Below, in pieces: positions 33,383 to 43,178 of a DNA stretch of 64,000 nucleotides (its first letter is position 1; every line of letters starts with the position of its first letter). Source of the stretch: Bacteroidetes bacterium GWF2_38_335 (GTDB lineage Bacteria; Bacteroidota; Bacteroidia; Bacteroidales; GWF2-38-335). The notes below the pieces were generated by a model. The model did not search any database. It saw only the letters and a program-made list of their open reading frames with translations, and had not been told where the DNA came from. The stretch spans positions 248,001 through 312,000 of the forward strand of contig MEOH01000026.1 of NCBI GenBank assembly GCA_001769535.1, written 5' to 3'. Both the position numbers and the translations under genes were made by a program.

Positions 33383-34924
33383 ATGAAAAAACTGACTCTG
33401 CTTTTTTTTATTTTATATTGCCTGACAGGATTATCGCAGAACAGGGTGATTATTCCTGTTTCAAATACAGTTATTGCTGATACCCTGATGGACGAAACAA
33501 ATATGAAAAAAGCCATTGAGAGAAAGTTGAACCATAAGGTGGAGATATTTGATGAAAAAGAAGCCGAAAAACCGGTTGTTCTTACCAAAATGCATTCATT
33601 GGTTGCTGCGGTCCATTTTGGCTTCAGCCACCACCGTCCCGTCGTCCTTTCTCCAGATATTATTTGGCTCACCCTATTACAAGGATTTGCAATTCACATT
33701 ACAACCCATTCTGATTCACTCAAAAAAGCACTGCTCATTGACCGTGCAAACACGGCCATTCTGGTAAAAAACGACGAACTGGTCAGGGGCAAAAGCAATC
33801 AATGGCCTGAAACAATTAGTGCCCTGGTTGATTCAACCTGTAAAAATGTAAACCAAAATTATTTTGGTATTTTTAATACAAACTACTCCACCACCGACAA
33901 AAACACAAGCCTTGCCTATAAGATCACTTTTTTGAACAGTGTTGATGACTATTTTGATTATTCGGCACAAACAGCATGCGGGATTCCTTATATTGTTCTC
34001 GAAGGCAAACCTGAAGACTGGGCACAACTTAATCAAAATGTAAAAAAAATGTATGGGTATGGGATTGACAACTGGGTAAGAAAAATGGATAAACTCACCC
34101 AAAACATCTACAGGTCAGCCATTGGAAAATCTGATAACGCTTTCTGGAAAAACATCTATAAATATAATGAGCAAAGTGGTGGAAACACAGTTACAGGATG
34201 GATTGTTGATATGTTCCCTTATTTGGTCTCCAATGGTGAAAACATTAAATTCAGAAAAAATGAATACATTTCTTATACTTTAAAAGATTCAATCATCAAT
34301 TTAGAACAAAATTTAAGACATCATGAATGGGTCAGAGGAGTAACGGGTGGAGACTTTCCATCGGGTTATTCACAAGTTGACCTGAATTGGATTTATTATA
34401 ACGACACCTTGAAGATGAACCTGATTGCAGGATTTTTTGCTCTTGAACAGAACAATCAATCAAAGGAACTGAAGCCAATCATTTCATGGTGTATTATCGA
34501 CAAATCAGACACCTCTGCCATTGAAAAAACACAATTTGAAATTGAAAATGATTTTTGGGACTTTGAAAACGAAATTGATAATTTTCAATTTAGCTGCAGT
34601 AGCTTTGATTGGACAAACAACAATGTTGACGACAGCCCGAGATATCGCTTAAACAATAAAAAAACCCTGGACTATCACAGTTTCAAGGAATTTTTGAACG
34701 ATAGTATCGGACTTAATTACTGCGCCAAAAACCCGCGCACTTTTAAATTGTCTTTTACAATTGATGAAACAGGACAGTGCAAGGATATTGTTTTCACCAT
34801 CAGCGAAAAGGAATGTGAACAGTTTAAAGAAGGAATAATTGCCATCCTGATGAAAAAAAATGCATGGCACCCCGCAGTCCACGACGGTAAAAAAGTTAGT
34901 TTTAAAGCGAATTATGATTTTTAA
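33383..34924 (+). CDS. Exported DUF4419 domain protein
   Basis: 513 residues with a signal peptide (KKLTLLFFILYCLTGLS). The DUF4419 domain spans ~65-390: HSLVAAVHFGFSHHRPVVLSPDIIWLTLLQGFA, a long helical stretch, then CGIPYIVLEGKPEDWAQL near 205-222 and VTGWIVDMFPYL near 270-282. The C-terminal ~90 residues (FKLSFTIDETGQCKDIVFTIS) resemble the TonB C-terminal-like fold found at the end of exported Bacteroidota proteins, but this is a weak resemblance. The function of DUF4419 is unknown. Stop at 34924, 9 bases before mnmE. Intact. Confidence 0.8.
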   Translation: MKKLTLLFFILYCLTGLSQNRVIIPVSNTVIADTLMDETNMKKAIERKLNHKVEIFDEKEAEKPVVLTKMHSLVAAVHFGFSHHRPVVLSPDIIWLTLLQGFAIHITTHSDSLKKALLIDRANTAILVKNDELVRGKSNQWPETISALVDSTCKNVNQNYFGIFNTNYSTTDKNTSLAYKITFLNSVDDYFDYSAQTACGIPYIVLEGKPEDWAQLNQNVKKMYGYGIDNWVRKMDKLTQNIYRSAIGKSDNAFWKNIYKYNEQSGGNTVTGWIVDMFPYLVSNGENIKFRKNEYISYTLKDSIINLEQNLRHHEWVRGVTGGDFPSGYSQVDLNWIYYNDTLKMNLIAGFFALEQNNQSKELKPIISWCIIDKSDTSAIEKTQFEIENDFWDFENEIDNFQFSCSSFDWTNNNVDDSPRYRLNNKKTLDYHSFKEFLNDSIGLNYCAKNPRTFKLSFTIDETGQCKDIVFTISEKECEQFKEGIIAILMKKNAWHPAVHDGKKVSFKANYDF

Positions 34925-34933
34925 TGACAGACT

Positions 34934-36310
34934 ATGAACAACGACACCATATGCGCCATAGCAACCCCGCACGGATCGGGCGGAGTAGCTATCATCAGAA
35001 TTTCCGGAAAAGATTCTGCAAAGATTGCAGACACCATATTTTCAGGTTCAAATAATGCGAAAATTAAGGACCAGAAGCCATTTTCAGTTTCCTATGGAAA
35101 AATTGTAAACGGAAAAACAGAGCTGGATGATGTTTTGGTAAGCTATTTTAAGTCACCCCACTCCTACACCGGCGAGGATGTTGTTGAGATATCCTGCCAC
35201 GGCTCGGTTTACATTCAACAGGAATTATTGCGGTTGCTGATTTCTGCAGGAGCACGGCTGGCCGCACCGGGCGAATTCACCATGCGCGCATTCATGAACG
35301 GTAAAATGGACTTAAGTCAGGCCGAAGCAGTAGCCGACCTCATTTCGACCACCAACAAGGCATCGCACCGAATGGCATTTAATCAGATGCGCGGCGGGTT
35401 CTCAAGGGAGCTTGAACTGCTCAGGGAAAAACTCCTGCATTTTGTTTCGATGATAGAGCTGGAATTGGATTTTGGTGAGGAAGAAGTTGAATTTGCAAAC
35501 AGAAAAGAGCTGATAAATCTGGTAGAGGAAATCAGCGAAAAAATTACTTCACTTATTAACTCATTTTCAGTTGGAAATGCTATAAAATCAGGAATTCCGG
35601 TTGCCATTGCCGGCGAAACGAATGTTGGCAAATCAACTTTATTGAATGCTATTCTCAACGAGGATCGTGCCATTGTTTCAGAGATACCCGGAACCACCCG
35701 CGACACCATCGAAGATGTGATAAATATGGAAGGAACCGGCTTCAGGTTTATAGATACAGCCGGAATCAGGACCACCCAGGACAAAATCGAAAGCATGGGA
35801 ATTGAGCGAACATGGTCGAAAGTTCAGCAGGCCAGCATCATACTTTACATGACCGATGCCCGTTCGGAGTCAGATAAAATAGCATTGGAACTGGATGAGA
35901 TAAAACAAAAGATTTCCGGGCATCAGCATCTGATCGTTGTGATCAATAAAACCGATCTTTGTGAGCCAATAGAAATCAGGAAACGACTGGCAAATTACGA
36001 ACTTATCGAAATATCCGCAAAGAAGAAGACCAATGTAGATTTGCTAAAGAAAAAAATACTTGAAAAAGCAGCCCTTCCCGAGGTAACCTCCGAAAGCGTA
36101 ATCGTGAGCAATGCCCGTCATTTCGAAGCTTTGAAATTGGCATCATCTGCACTGGAGCGAATAAAAGCCGATTTATCGGAAAACATTTCAGAAGAACTCC
36201 TCACCAGCGACATCCGGGAAGTAATGAACCATTTGGGAAGCATCACAGGACAAATATCTAATGATGAGGTGCTTGGTAATATATTTAAGAATTTTTGTAT
36301 AGGCAAGTAA
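34934..36310 (+). CDS. mnmE: tRNA modification GTPase MnmE
   Basis: 458 residues. With MnmG, MnmE forms the complex that adds the (carboxymethyl)aminomethyl group at U34 of tRNAs reading split codon boxes. N-terminal tetrahydrofolate-binding domain (DTICAIATPHGSGGVAIIRISG, SYTGEDVVEISCHG). The helical domain encloses a complete Ras-like G domain: G1 GETNVGKS 227-234, K-loop GTTRDT 253-258, G3 DTAG 274-277 and G4 NKTD 338-341. It ends in the diagnostic FCIGK with the catalytic Cys. Follows the DUF4419 gene by 9 bases. No defects. Confidence 0.97.
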   Translation: MNNDTICAIATPHGSGGVAIIRISGKDSAKIADTIFSGSNNAKIKDQKPFSVSYGKIVNGKTELDDVLVSYFKSPHSYTGEDVVEISCHGSVYIQQELLRLLISAGARLAAPGEFTMRAFMNGKMDLSQAEAVADLISTTNKASHRMAFNQMRGGFSRELELLREKLLHFVSMIELELDFGEEEVEFANRKELINLVEEISEKITSLINSFSVGNAIKSGIPVAIAGETNVGKSTLLNAILNEDRAIVSEIPGTTRDTIEDVINMEGTGFRFIDTAGIRTTQDKIESMGIERTWSKVQQASIILYMTDARSESDKIALELDEIKQKISGHQHLIVVINKTDLCEPIEIRKRLANYELIEISAKKKTNVDLLKKKILEKAALPEVTSESVIVSNARHFEALKLASSALERIKADLSENISEELLTSDIREVMNHLGSITGQISNDEVLGNIFKNFCIGK

Positions 36311-37022
36311 ATTGAACTTATACCATAACCAACTGAAACAATAACTTCTAAATTATAATAAGAAACTCTATTTTTTTCCATCCCTTGCAGTAGTCAAGGA
36401 ATACTTGACAACTGAATTCATTTTCAATTCATCTTCCCTGAAAATATTATTAATGTATAAACTAAAAAATTGTTTAGAAGAATCAAATGATTCAAAATAA
36501 CCAAACCATTAAAAAAACGAATAAAAAATGTTGATAATTTTTTGATTCTAGTCCTCACCAAGCGCTACAATCCCAGGGTTTTGCCCTTGCTCCACACAAT
36601 TTTAAAGGTCTGAAAGGCCGATTTGTATCACCACAGGGAGAAACATAGTGCAACCCTGTGTAAAAAAAACATTTTCCACATTTATCTCAAATAGGATTTT
36701 ATATTAGCATAGGGTTGCATTTCATTTCACCCTACGCGCTTACAATCCCAGGGCTTTGCCCTTGCTGATTTCTTCACGGAGAAACAATAAAAACAACAAA
36801 GCCTTAAAAAATAAATATGTAAAAATTAGAAACTGGTGATACATTGACGAAGTCAGGAGAAATTGTTTCCCTGCTTTTCTATTACTGTTTTGTTTTGATA
36901 TCAAAAAAAAAGAGGAATGTATAAAAAAACGACTTCTTTTATCTTCATATTAAACCTTCAACCGGTTTATCAGTCAAACCCGTCAGTTGTATAAATTTTA
37001 TTATCAGCATTGATTTTATTAA
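36311..37022. other. Long spacer with direct repeats and hairpins, no gene seen
   Basis: Contains a 6-bp GTCAAG hairpin (36393-36409), a hairpin CACAGGG/CCCTGTG around 36632-36660, and two copies of a ~30-base direct repeat at 36562-36591 and 36736-36766. Each copy carries AGGG/CCCT complementarity (CCCAGGGCTTTGCCCTTG-like). Otherwise AT-rich; no coding potential that I would support. Confidence 0.7.
36562..36766. repeat. Pair of direct repeats (GCGCTACAATCCCAGGG... type)
   Basis: 36562-36591 and 36736-36766 match with one insertion and one substitution. Both share ACAATCCCAGGG then TTTGCCCTTGCT. Probably two copies of a dispersed palindromic element. Confidence 0.75.
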
Positions 37023-37030
37023 TAATTTTG
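37023..37030 (+). promoter_or_regulatory. Candidate -7 promoter element (TAATTTTG) for the GLPGLI gene
   Basis: TAnnTTTG match 25 bases before the ATG at 37056, at the end of a repeat-rich spacer. Confidence 0.5.
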
Positions 37031-37055
37031 AAGCAAACTCTATAATTTACATTTA

Positions 37056-37853
37056 ATGAAAAAGATTTTATTCAGTCTGGTTATCATTTCCTTTTTTCTA
37101 AGTTCAGGAAAAACCTTTGCACAGGACACCCTGGGGGGAACCGTTAAATATATGCAAATAACAAAACTTGATTTTTCCGGCAGAAAAGGAAGAGGCATGG
37201 ATGATCAGCGTTTCAAGGATTTTATTGCCGACCTGCCCGAAGAAAGCAAAATTGTAAAAACGCTGTACTTTACTGAAAAAGCATCCCTTTATGAGGAAGT
37301 GGCTGCCGAAAACGCTTCTGTTGACCCAAAAGAAAGACGGGCAGCCATGTTCATGAGCATGGGCAGAAAACCAAAAGCCAGTGTGGAAAAGGTTTATATC
37401 GATCTTGAGAACAGCAAGAAAACAGAATTATTGATGTTTATGACACGTAATTTTATTGTGGAATCTGACATTGAAGCAAAAAGCTGGAAATTGTCGAACG
37501 AAATGAAAAAAATCCAGGGATTTACCTGCATGAAAGCCGAGATGATCATTACCAAAGACAGCGCCCGAACCGACAGCATTGTAGCATGGTTCACACCTGA
37601 AATTCCGCTTTCAATTGGTCCGGAAAATTATACCGGACTGCCCGGATTGGTTATGGCTGTTGAAAAGAACAGGGAAACCATTTTGCTTGCTTCTACAGTT
37701 GAAATGACGCTTCCAAAAGACGGGACAATTGTTGTGCCATCGGATGGCAAAAAAGTTACTAAAGAAGAACTTGACCAGATAATAAAGGAAAAAATCGAGG
37801 AATTTAAAGCTTCGGGAGGAGGAATGGGTCCGGGAGGCGGAAGGCCCCATTAG
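37056..37853 (+). CDS. GLPGLI family exported protein
   Basis: 265 residues with a signal peptide (KKILFSLVIISFFLSSGKTFA). The family signature appears as ENYTGLPGLVMAVE near residues 190-203, with WFTPEIPLSIGPENY before it and a C-terminal charged/Gly-rich tail (GGGMGPGGGRPH). Members are exported Bacteroidota proteins of unknown function that often sit beside an outer-membrane barrel of the type found 62 bases downstream here, so the two probably act together at the outer membrane. Gly-Pro-His tails also end the neighbour (GPRHGPGSGF). Intact. Confidence 0.88.
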   Translation: MKKILFSLVIISFFLSSGKTFAQDTLGGTVKYMQITKLDFSGRKGRGMDDQRFKDFIADLPEESKIVKTLYFTEKASLYEEVAAENASVDPKERRAAMFMSMGRKPKASVEKVYIDLENSKKTELLMFMTRNFIVESDIEAKSWKLSNEMKKIQGFTCMKAEMIITKDSARTDSIVAWFTPEIPLSIGPENYTGLPGLVMAVEKNRETILLASTVEMTLPKDGTIVVPSDGKKVTKEELDQIIKEKIEEFKASGGGMGPGGGRPH

Positions 37854-37856
37854 TAG

Positions 37857-37876
37857 GGACATGCTTCTGCATGTCC
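37857..37876. promoter_or_regulatory. Intercistronic hairpin between GLPGLI gene and its barrel partner
   Basis: Perfect stem GGACATGC/GCATGTCC with a TTCT loop, 4 bases after the GLPGLI stop. There is no T-run, so it is more likely an RNA-stability element or dispersed palindrome than a full terminator. Confidence 0.55.
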
Positions 37877-37915
37877 TAACAGTAAAACAGAAAAAGAAAC
37901 TCAAAACAAAGAATA

Positions 37916-40612
37916 ATGACCAGGCATTTAATTTTTATCGGATTCCTATTAATAACAATAACAGGTTTTTCTCAAAAAACAATTTCAGGCAGAGTGATTG
38001 ATGAGCAGGGCGCTCCGTTAAGCTACGCCACTGTTGCATTGCTTAACCCCTCCGACTCCACCCTCATGTTTTTTGGTATTACCAATACAACAGGGGTTTA
38101 TCAGATCAAAAATGTAAAAAAAGGCAATTATGTGATGCAGTTTTCTTATGTAGGTGCCAAAACATCCACAAAAAACATTACTGTTTCAGATGATTCCCCA
38201 TTAAATTATGGTGATAAGGTAATGCAAAGCCAGATGCTGGGTGAGGTAAAAGTAATAGCTGAATATATTCCAATAACTTTTAATAAGGATACCATTGAAT
38301 ATAATGCAAAGGCATTTGCAGTAAAACCTGATGCCGTTGCTGAAGATCTTTTGAAAAAAATCCCGGGCGTGGAAGTGGATGAATCGGGCAACGTAAAAGC
38401 ACAGGGCGAAGACGTTACAAAAGTATTGGTTGACGGCAAAGAGTTTTTTGGCAAAGATTTGAAAGTCGCCACAAAAAATCTGCCTGCAAATGCAATTGAC
38501 AAGGTTCAGGTTTATGACAAAAAAAGTGAAGATGCCGAGTTTATGGGAACTGATGATGGTGTGCGCGACAGGACAATTAACCTGGTACTTAATGAAAAGT
38601 ATAAAAAGGGGTATTTCGGAAATGTTGAAGCCGGCGGATCACCCAAAACTGGCGGATCATCACAGGAATATTTTAAAACTGAGGGGAAAATCTATCGCTT
38701 TTCATCAAAATCTCAAATTGCTGCATTGGGAATGTATAACAACATCAATGAATTTGGATATTCATCTAAAGGCCATGAAGAATGGGGAAAAACAATCGAT
38801 GGTTTAAACAAAACAGTAGCCGGCGGATTTAATATGTCCTATAACCCCACGTCAAAGAAAAGATATTTCTTAAGTTATTTGGGCAGTTCCATCAAAAAGG
38901 ATATTTTAAGGGAATCATTTAAAAAGAATTTTCTGGCCAACGGTTCATACATTCAGGATTCTGAAAGGGATGAAAACGAGGATGAAATTCCCCATATTGC
39001 CAATTTTGGTGTCAGACATCAGTTTGGAACAAACAGCAAACTTACCCTTGATGGCGACTTTGATTTAAGTTCAACAAACAACATGTCCAATTCCCTGACC
39101 AACACCAGTTTTGAAGACACTACCGTAAATATTTTAGAGAACAACACCCTTACCAACTCAAAATTATCAAATGCCAGTGCCAAAGCGGTTTATATTCAGA
39201 AACTCAAAGAAAAGAAAACACAGCTTAAGTTGAATACTGCTTTTATGTATGATAAAGGGCTTTCTGAACTTGACTGGGAAAATCTTACCACATTTATGAA
39301 TCCAACAAGTTTTGAATTTGTTGAACAATTCCAGGATAACAATACCGAAAAACTGAACTATTCCTTCAGTCCGACCATTGTCCAGGAAATTGCCCCATTA
39401 TGGACCCTTACCGCTGAGGTAAACCTCGGATCAGATAACGAGTCGCTGCAAAGAACCTTTGGCTCCATGGAAGTTATAAATGATACACTGAGTGCAGATT
39501 TTAAAACCAAAAGAAATTTCATGCAACCAGCTATTACCTTTCAAAAGGGAACCGAAAAAGCCCAGCTTAAAATTACTCTGGGCCTGGAACTTGACGCTTT
39601 TGATAAAATCAATACAGGTTATGACAACAGTATTGGCTCAACCATCGAAGAAAATTATTCATTCTTTACTCCGGGTCTGAGCTACGAAAATAATTACAAA
39701 ACGGGAAGAAGAATAAAAATGAAGTATAATTCTGGTGTTAATATGCCCTCGGTAAGCCAATTATTGCCTATTATCAACACCATAGATCCAACATCAATTT
39801 ATAAGGGAAATATTGACCTAAAACCTGAGTATAGCCATAATATCAGCATGATGTGGTCAATATTTGACCAGTTTTCATTTACATCGTTATTCACAAGGAT
39901 TGGGGCAAGTTACACTCAGGACAAAATAAGCTTTTCACAAACAGTATCTGAAAGCTTTTTTCAACAAATTACTCCGGTTAATGTAGATTACAGTCAATCC
40001 CTATTTGGGTTCTTTTATTTTTCGACACCTTTTCGTCCGCTTGGAATAAAAATCAACCTCAGAGGGAGTGAGAATTACACTCAGGGACTTAGTTTCATAA
40101 ATGAAGTAGAGAATATCAATACCAGTTTAGCCCATTCATTAAAAATGAGTATTGAAAACCGCACTAAGAAAAAATGGGATGTTAGTATAGGAGGCGCATT
40201 CAGTATTACCGATTCAAAATTTTCTATCTCTGACAGCATGAATAGCATATACAACAACACCAGTTATTTTGCGGATATTAGATTTACGCCAAACAAAAAA
40301 TGGAGTATCAGTGCCAAAGGCAATGTTGTAAATTACAGTTCAAAAAGTTTCAATGAAGATTTAAGCATTCCGTTAATTGAAAGCGGCATCAGTTATTTTT
40401 TCCTGAAATCAGAAAAAGCTTCGCTGACAATCAAAGGGTATGATCTGCTCAACAAGAGCTCAAATATCAGTCAGGTTACCACAGCCAGCTACATTATGCA
40501 AAGCAATACCAACACCATTGGCAGGTATGTGATGCTGGTATTCAGATTAAAAATAGGCAACGGCGGTGAAGAAGAAGGCGGTCCAAGGCACGGGCCGGGA
40601 TCGGGTTTTTAG
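37916..40612 (+). CDS. Outer-membrane beta-barrel protein (GLPGLI partner)
   Basis: 898 residues. Signal peptide (TRHLIFIGFLLITITGFS), carboxypeptidase-regulatory-like domain (~22-100: TISGRVIDEQGAPLSYATVALL, GNYVMQFSYVGAK), a plug-like part (~115-215: DAVAEDLLKKIPGVEVDESGNVKAQGE, KVLVDGKEFFGKD, DGVRDRTINLVL) and a ~650-residue barrel. It belongs to the same outer-membrane barrel family as the 18865-21285 protein. Gly-rich C-terminus (GGEEEGGPRHGPGSGF), mirroring its GLPGLI neighbour. Co-transcription is likely (62-base gap with a hairpin). Ligand unknown. Confidence 0.88.
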   Translation: MTRHLIFIGFLLITITGFSQKTISGRVIDEQGAPLSYATVALLNPSDSTLMFFGITNTTGVYQIKNVKKGNYVMQFSYVGAKTSTKNITVSDDSPLNYGDKVMQSQMLGEVKVIAEYIPITFNKDTIEYNAKAFAVKPDAVAEDLLKKIPGVEVDESGNVKAQGEDVTKVLVDGKEFFGKDLKVATKNLPANAIDKVQVYDKKSEDAEFMGTDDGVRDRTINLVLNEKYKKGYFGNVEAGGSPKTGGSSQEYFKTEGKIYRFSSKSQIAALGMYNNINEFGYSSKGHEEWGKTIDGLNKTVAGGFNMSYNPTSKKRYFLSYLGSSIKKDILRESFKKNFLANGSYIQDSERDENEDEIPHIANFGVRHQFGTNSKLTLDGDFDLSSTNNMSNSLTNTSFEDTTVNILENNTLTNSKLSNASAKAVYIQKLKEKKTQLKLNTAFMYDKGLSELDWENLTTFMNPTSFEFVEQFQDNNTEKLNYSFSPTIVQEIAPLWTLTAEVNLGSDNESLQRTFGSMEVINDTLSADFKTKRNFMQPAITFQKGTEKAQLKITLGLELDAFDKINTGYDNSIGSTIEENYSFFTPGLSYENNYKTGRRIKMKYNSGVNMPSVSQLLPIINTIDPTSIYKGNIDLKPEYSHNISMMWSIFDQFSFTSLFTRIGASYTQDKISFSQTVSESFFQQITPVNVDYSQSLFGFFYFSTPFRPLGIKINLRGSENYTQGLSFINEVENINTSLAHSLKMSIENRTKKKWDVSIGGAFSITDSKFSISDSMNSIYNNTSYFADIRFTPNKKWSISAKGNVVNYSSKSFNEDLSIPLIESGISYFFLKSEKASLTIKGYDLLNKSSNISQVTTASYIMQSNTNTIGRYVMLVFRLKIGNGGEEEGGPRHGPGSGF

Positions 40613-40676
40613 TAAATTTTCACGTAATAAATGATTAAAAAAGCTTTAAATAACTTTTTTTTCACACCTGTTTTAT

Positions 40677-43115
40677 TTACTTTTTATTGATCATCGCATA
40701 ATCTAAGTAATACAGGATTTTAACTGACAAACTGTTTGTCTGGGGCGAATCAAGCGTATGTGAGAAATTCTTTGACCAGGAACTTTCAATTATCTGACCT
40801 TCAGTTTCAATGGCATTTTTATATACGATTGAGATGGTGCTGCCCGGAGCAAATTGCCATGAATAAATAAAGTCAATGTTAAAAGCATTGTAGCTGTAAT
40901 CATTGATTTCATTGTATACATCATTCGGAGAAATTTCACCGTCTGCCTGCAATGTATAATAATCTTTGTAATTACCTGAATTCCAATAATGCCTGCCCCT
41001 TATCGAAATGCTCATATCATTCTTTATTACATATTTAGCCGATAAAATATTTTCATATACCCGCAGGTTTCTTCCACCATAGATGATATTGCCCAGGCTG
41101 TCAACATTGGCAAACCCGATATCGTAATTATCATTGCTGTATCCGCTGTTTGCAACAATCTGAAATTTATTATTGACACGGTACAATGCATAAACGCCAA
41201 AATTAATATTGCCCCCGCTGTATTTTTCAATAAAATTACCATAACTCATGTTGAAATTGATATAAAGCTGTTTTCTCGAATCTGAACCCAAATTGGTATA
41301 AAAAGCGTATTTTTTATAAACTCTTGAGTAATAACCGGCAACCCGTGGCTCATAATAATCATATGCCTTAAAAGGATTTATGATTGTACCAATACTAAAA
41401 GTTGAATAGTTTTTCAAAACTAAAGTACAGTCATAATTGATCTGACTGAATACCGATTTTGTTGTTTCAGGATTTGTCAGATAATCAAATGTGAATGAAT
41501 TATATGATTCCCTGAAATACTTTTTTGGGATGAATGTATTGTACAAAAGGTAAACCCGCTCCTTCTGCTTGTTACCAATAACCTGATAGCCCATATCGCT
41601 GGGGTCAAAAGTCTTTCCGACATAGGTATGAGAATATCCGAACTGAAAATTGCCTGATGCTTTTCGTACCCCGATAAAATATTTTGTTCCCAGCTGATTT
41701 CCAAAATAGTTTTCAGCTGTTGTATCGGCCATATATTGCTGGCTTAATGAAATACTCCCGTCGGTAGCCCATTTATTTTTTTTGTCCATGAACGTAAAAC
41801 CCGACCCGGTAACATTGGCATCATTGTATTTTTTATCACGCAACACATTGGTGTTGATGAAATAAACTGAGGAGTTATTTTTCAATGCCTGATCAAAAAC
41901 AACCATATTGTAGTTCGTCAATGGCTCGGTGAGTATCTTCCTGTCGTTTCCCTCAGCATCTTCAACAATTGCATACATATTATCGGTGATTGCATTAAAG
42001 ACGCCAATACCCAGACCATTGTTATTTCTGCCCGACAGCTTTATTGCATTCAGTAGTTTTGAAACAGACGGGTTTTTCTTTATTTTTTCTCCCTCGCTTA
42101 TCATGTAAGGCAAATAATAATATCCACCGGGAGTTTGCCCGATTCTTCTGGAATAAAAAAGAACATCTTTTTCAAAAAGTTCGGTTCCTTCTTTGAAAAA
42201 CGGACGGTTTTCATTGAAAACAACTTCGGTATAGCTCAGGTTTTTTACCTTGTTATCTGATTGGGTCTGGCTAAAATCAGGCAAAAGTGTAAGGTCCATC
42301 GTGTATTTTTCATTGATTCCGTACTTTAAATCGGCGCCGAAATTATAGGAATTTGAATTCTGGTAGCTGGTGCTGTTGTCGATATTGGCAACGGGTTCGC
42401 TGTTATAGAAAAAATTTGCAAAGGGAGTTACCGATAATCTGAGCGGGGGTTTAATATCCTTAAATCCAGCAATTCTTCCCCATTGTGTGCGGGTATTAGC
42501 CAAGGTTCTTTCGGTAAGTGCCCATTGTATATATTCCTGATTACGGGTAATGGTTCTGATGACCTGGAATCCCCACTCCTGCTCCGGCACTGAAGGAAAG
42601 CGCAAAGCTGAATATGGAATTTTCATTTCGGCAATCCAACCGTTTTCCACAATTTTAACCTTGCTTTGCCATACGGCATCGAATGTGGGATCAGAATCTT
42701 TATAATCCATCTGTACACCCGAAGCTGTCAGACCAAAAACATAAGCATCAAAGGTGTTATAGGTATCAAAACCTATGTAAAATTTGTCGGCAACAATGCT
42801 TTGGTCATCACGTGATCCGGCCATGCGAAAAATGCTGTCTGCAGAAGGCTCATAAATATATGCTGCCACATAAATGGCATTGTTGTCGTAAACAATCCAT
42901 ACTTCGGTTTTTTGTGTGGGGACTGTGTTAAATGCAGGTTCGCGCTGTATAAAATCACTGCACACAGAAACTTTTTTCCATGCACCATCATTTAAAATCC
43001 CGTCAATAACCGGCGGTTCGGCAACCCTGACTGTTGTGTATTTTTTGAGATAGTTTTGTGACAACCCAACTAAGTTAAGTATTATAAAAACAGATAGTAT
43101 AACGGCTCTTTTCAT
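40677..43115 (-). CDS. DUF5916 outer-membrane protein with CBM9-like N-terminal domain
   Basis: 812 residues. Signal peptide (KRAVILSVFIILNLVGLS). A carbohydrate-binding family 9-like domain (~28-215) shows PPVIDGILNDGAWKKVSVCSDF, KTEVWIVYDNNAIYVAAYIYEP and WIAEMKIPYSALRFP. The DUF5916 region follows with TMDLTLLPDFSQTQSDNKVKNLSYTEVVFNENRPFFKEG (~270-310), a typical motif, then an aromatic beta-barrel to the C-terminus. Predicted outer membrane; function unknown, perhaps binding or passing an oligosaccharide or peptide. A 15-base palindrome at 43164-43178 lies 49 bases upstream of the start. Intact. Confidence 0.87.
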   Translation of the reverse strand: MKRAVILSVFIILNLVGLSQNYLKKYTTVRVAEPPVIDGILNDGAWKKVSVCSDFIQREPAFNTVPTQKTEVWIVYDNNAIYVAAYIYEPSADSIFRMAGSRDDQSIVADKFYIGFDTYNTFDAYVFGLTASGVQMDYKDSDPTFDAVWQSKVKIVENGWIAEMKIPYSALRFPSVPEQEWGFQVIRTITRNQEYIQWALTERTLANTRTQWGRIAGFKDIKPPLRLSVTPFANFFYNSEPVANIDNSTSYQNSNSYNFGADLKYGINEKYTMDLTLLPDFSQTQSDNKVKNLSYTEVVFNENRPFFKEGTELFEKDVLFYSRRIGQTPGGYYYLPYMISEGEKIKKNPSVSKLLNAIKLSGRNNNGLGIGVFNAITDNMYAIVEDAEGNDRKILTEPLTNYNMVVFDQALKNNSSVYFINTNVLRDKKYNDANVTGSGFTFMDKKNKWATDGSISLSQQYMADTTAENYFGNQLGTKYFIGVRKASGNFQFGYSHTYVGKTFDPSDMGYQVIGNKQKERVYLLYNTFIPKKYFRESYNSFTFDYLTNPETTKSVFSQINYDCTLVLKNYSTFSIGTIINPFKAYDYYEPRVAGYYSRVYKKYAFYTNLGSDSRKQLYINFNMSYGNFIEKYSGGNINFGVYALYRVNNKFQIVANSGYSNDNYDIGFANVDSLGNIIYGGRNLRVYENILSAKYVIKNDMSISIRGRHYWNSGNYKDYYTLQADGEISPNDVYNEINDYSYNAFNIDFIYSWQFAPGSTISIVYKNAIETEGQIIESSWSKNFSHTLDSPQTNSLSVKILYYLDYAMINKK

Positions 43116-43163
43116 GATTTAAAGATTAAGGGATTTGACAATGAAAATACCAAATAGCAAAAA

Positions 43164-43178
43164 CCTGACCTGGTCAGG
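43164..43178. promoter_or_regulatory. Operator-like palindrome upstream of the DUF5916 gene
   Basis: CCTGACC-T-GGTCAGG is perfectly symmetric over seven bases each side of one central base, 49 bases before the DUF5916 ATG. Candidate -7 matches on the minus strand lie further out (43271-43278 TATATTTG; 43368-43375 TAAATTTG), so the palindrome would be in the leader. Function is inferred only from its symmetry. Confidence 0.35.
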
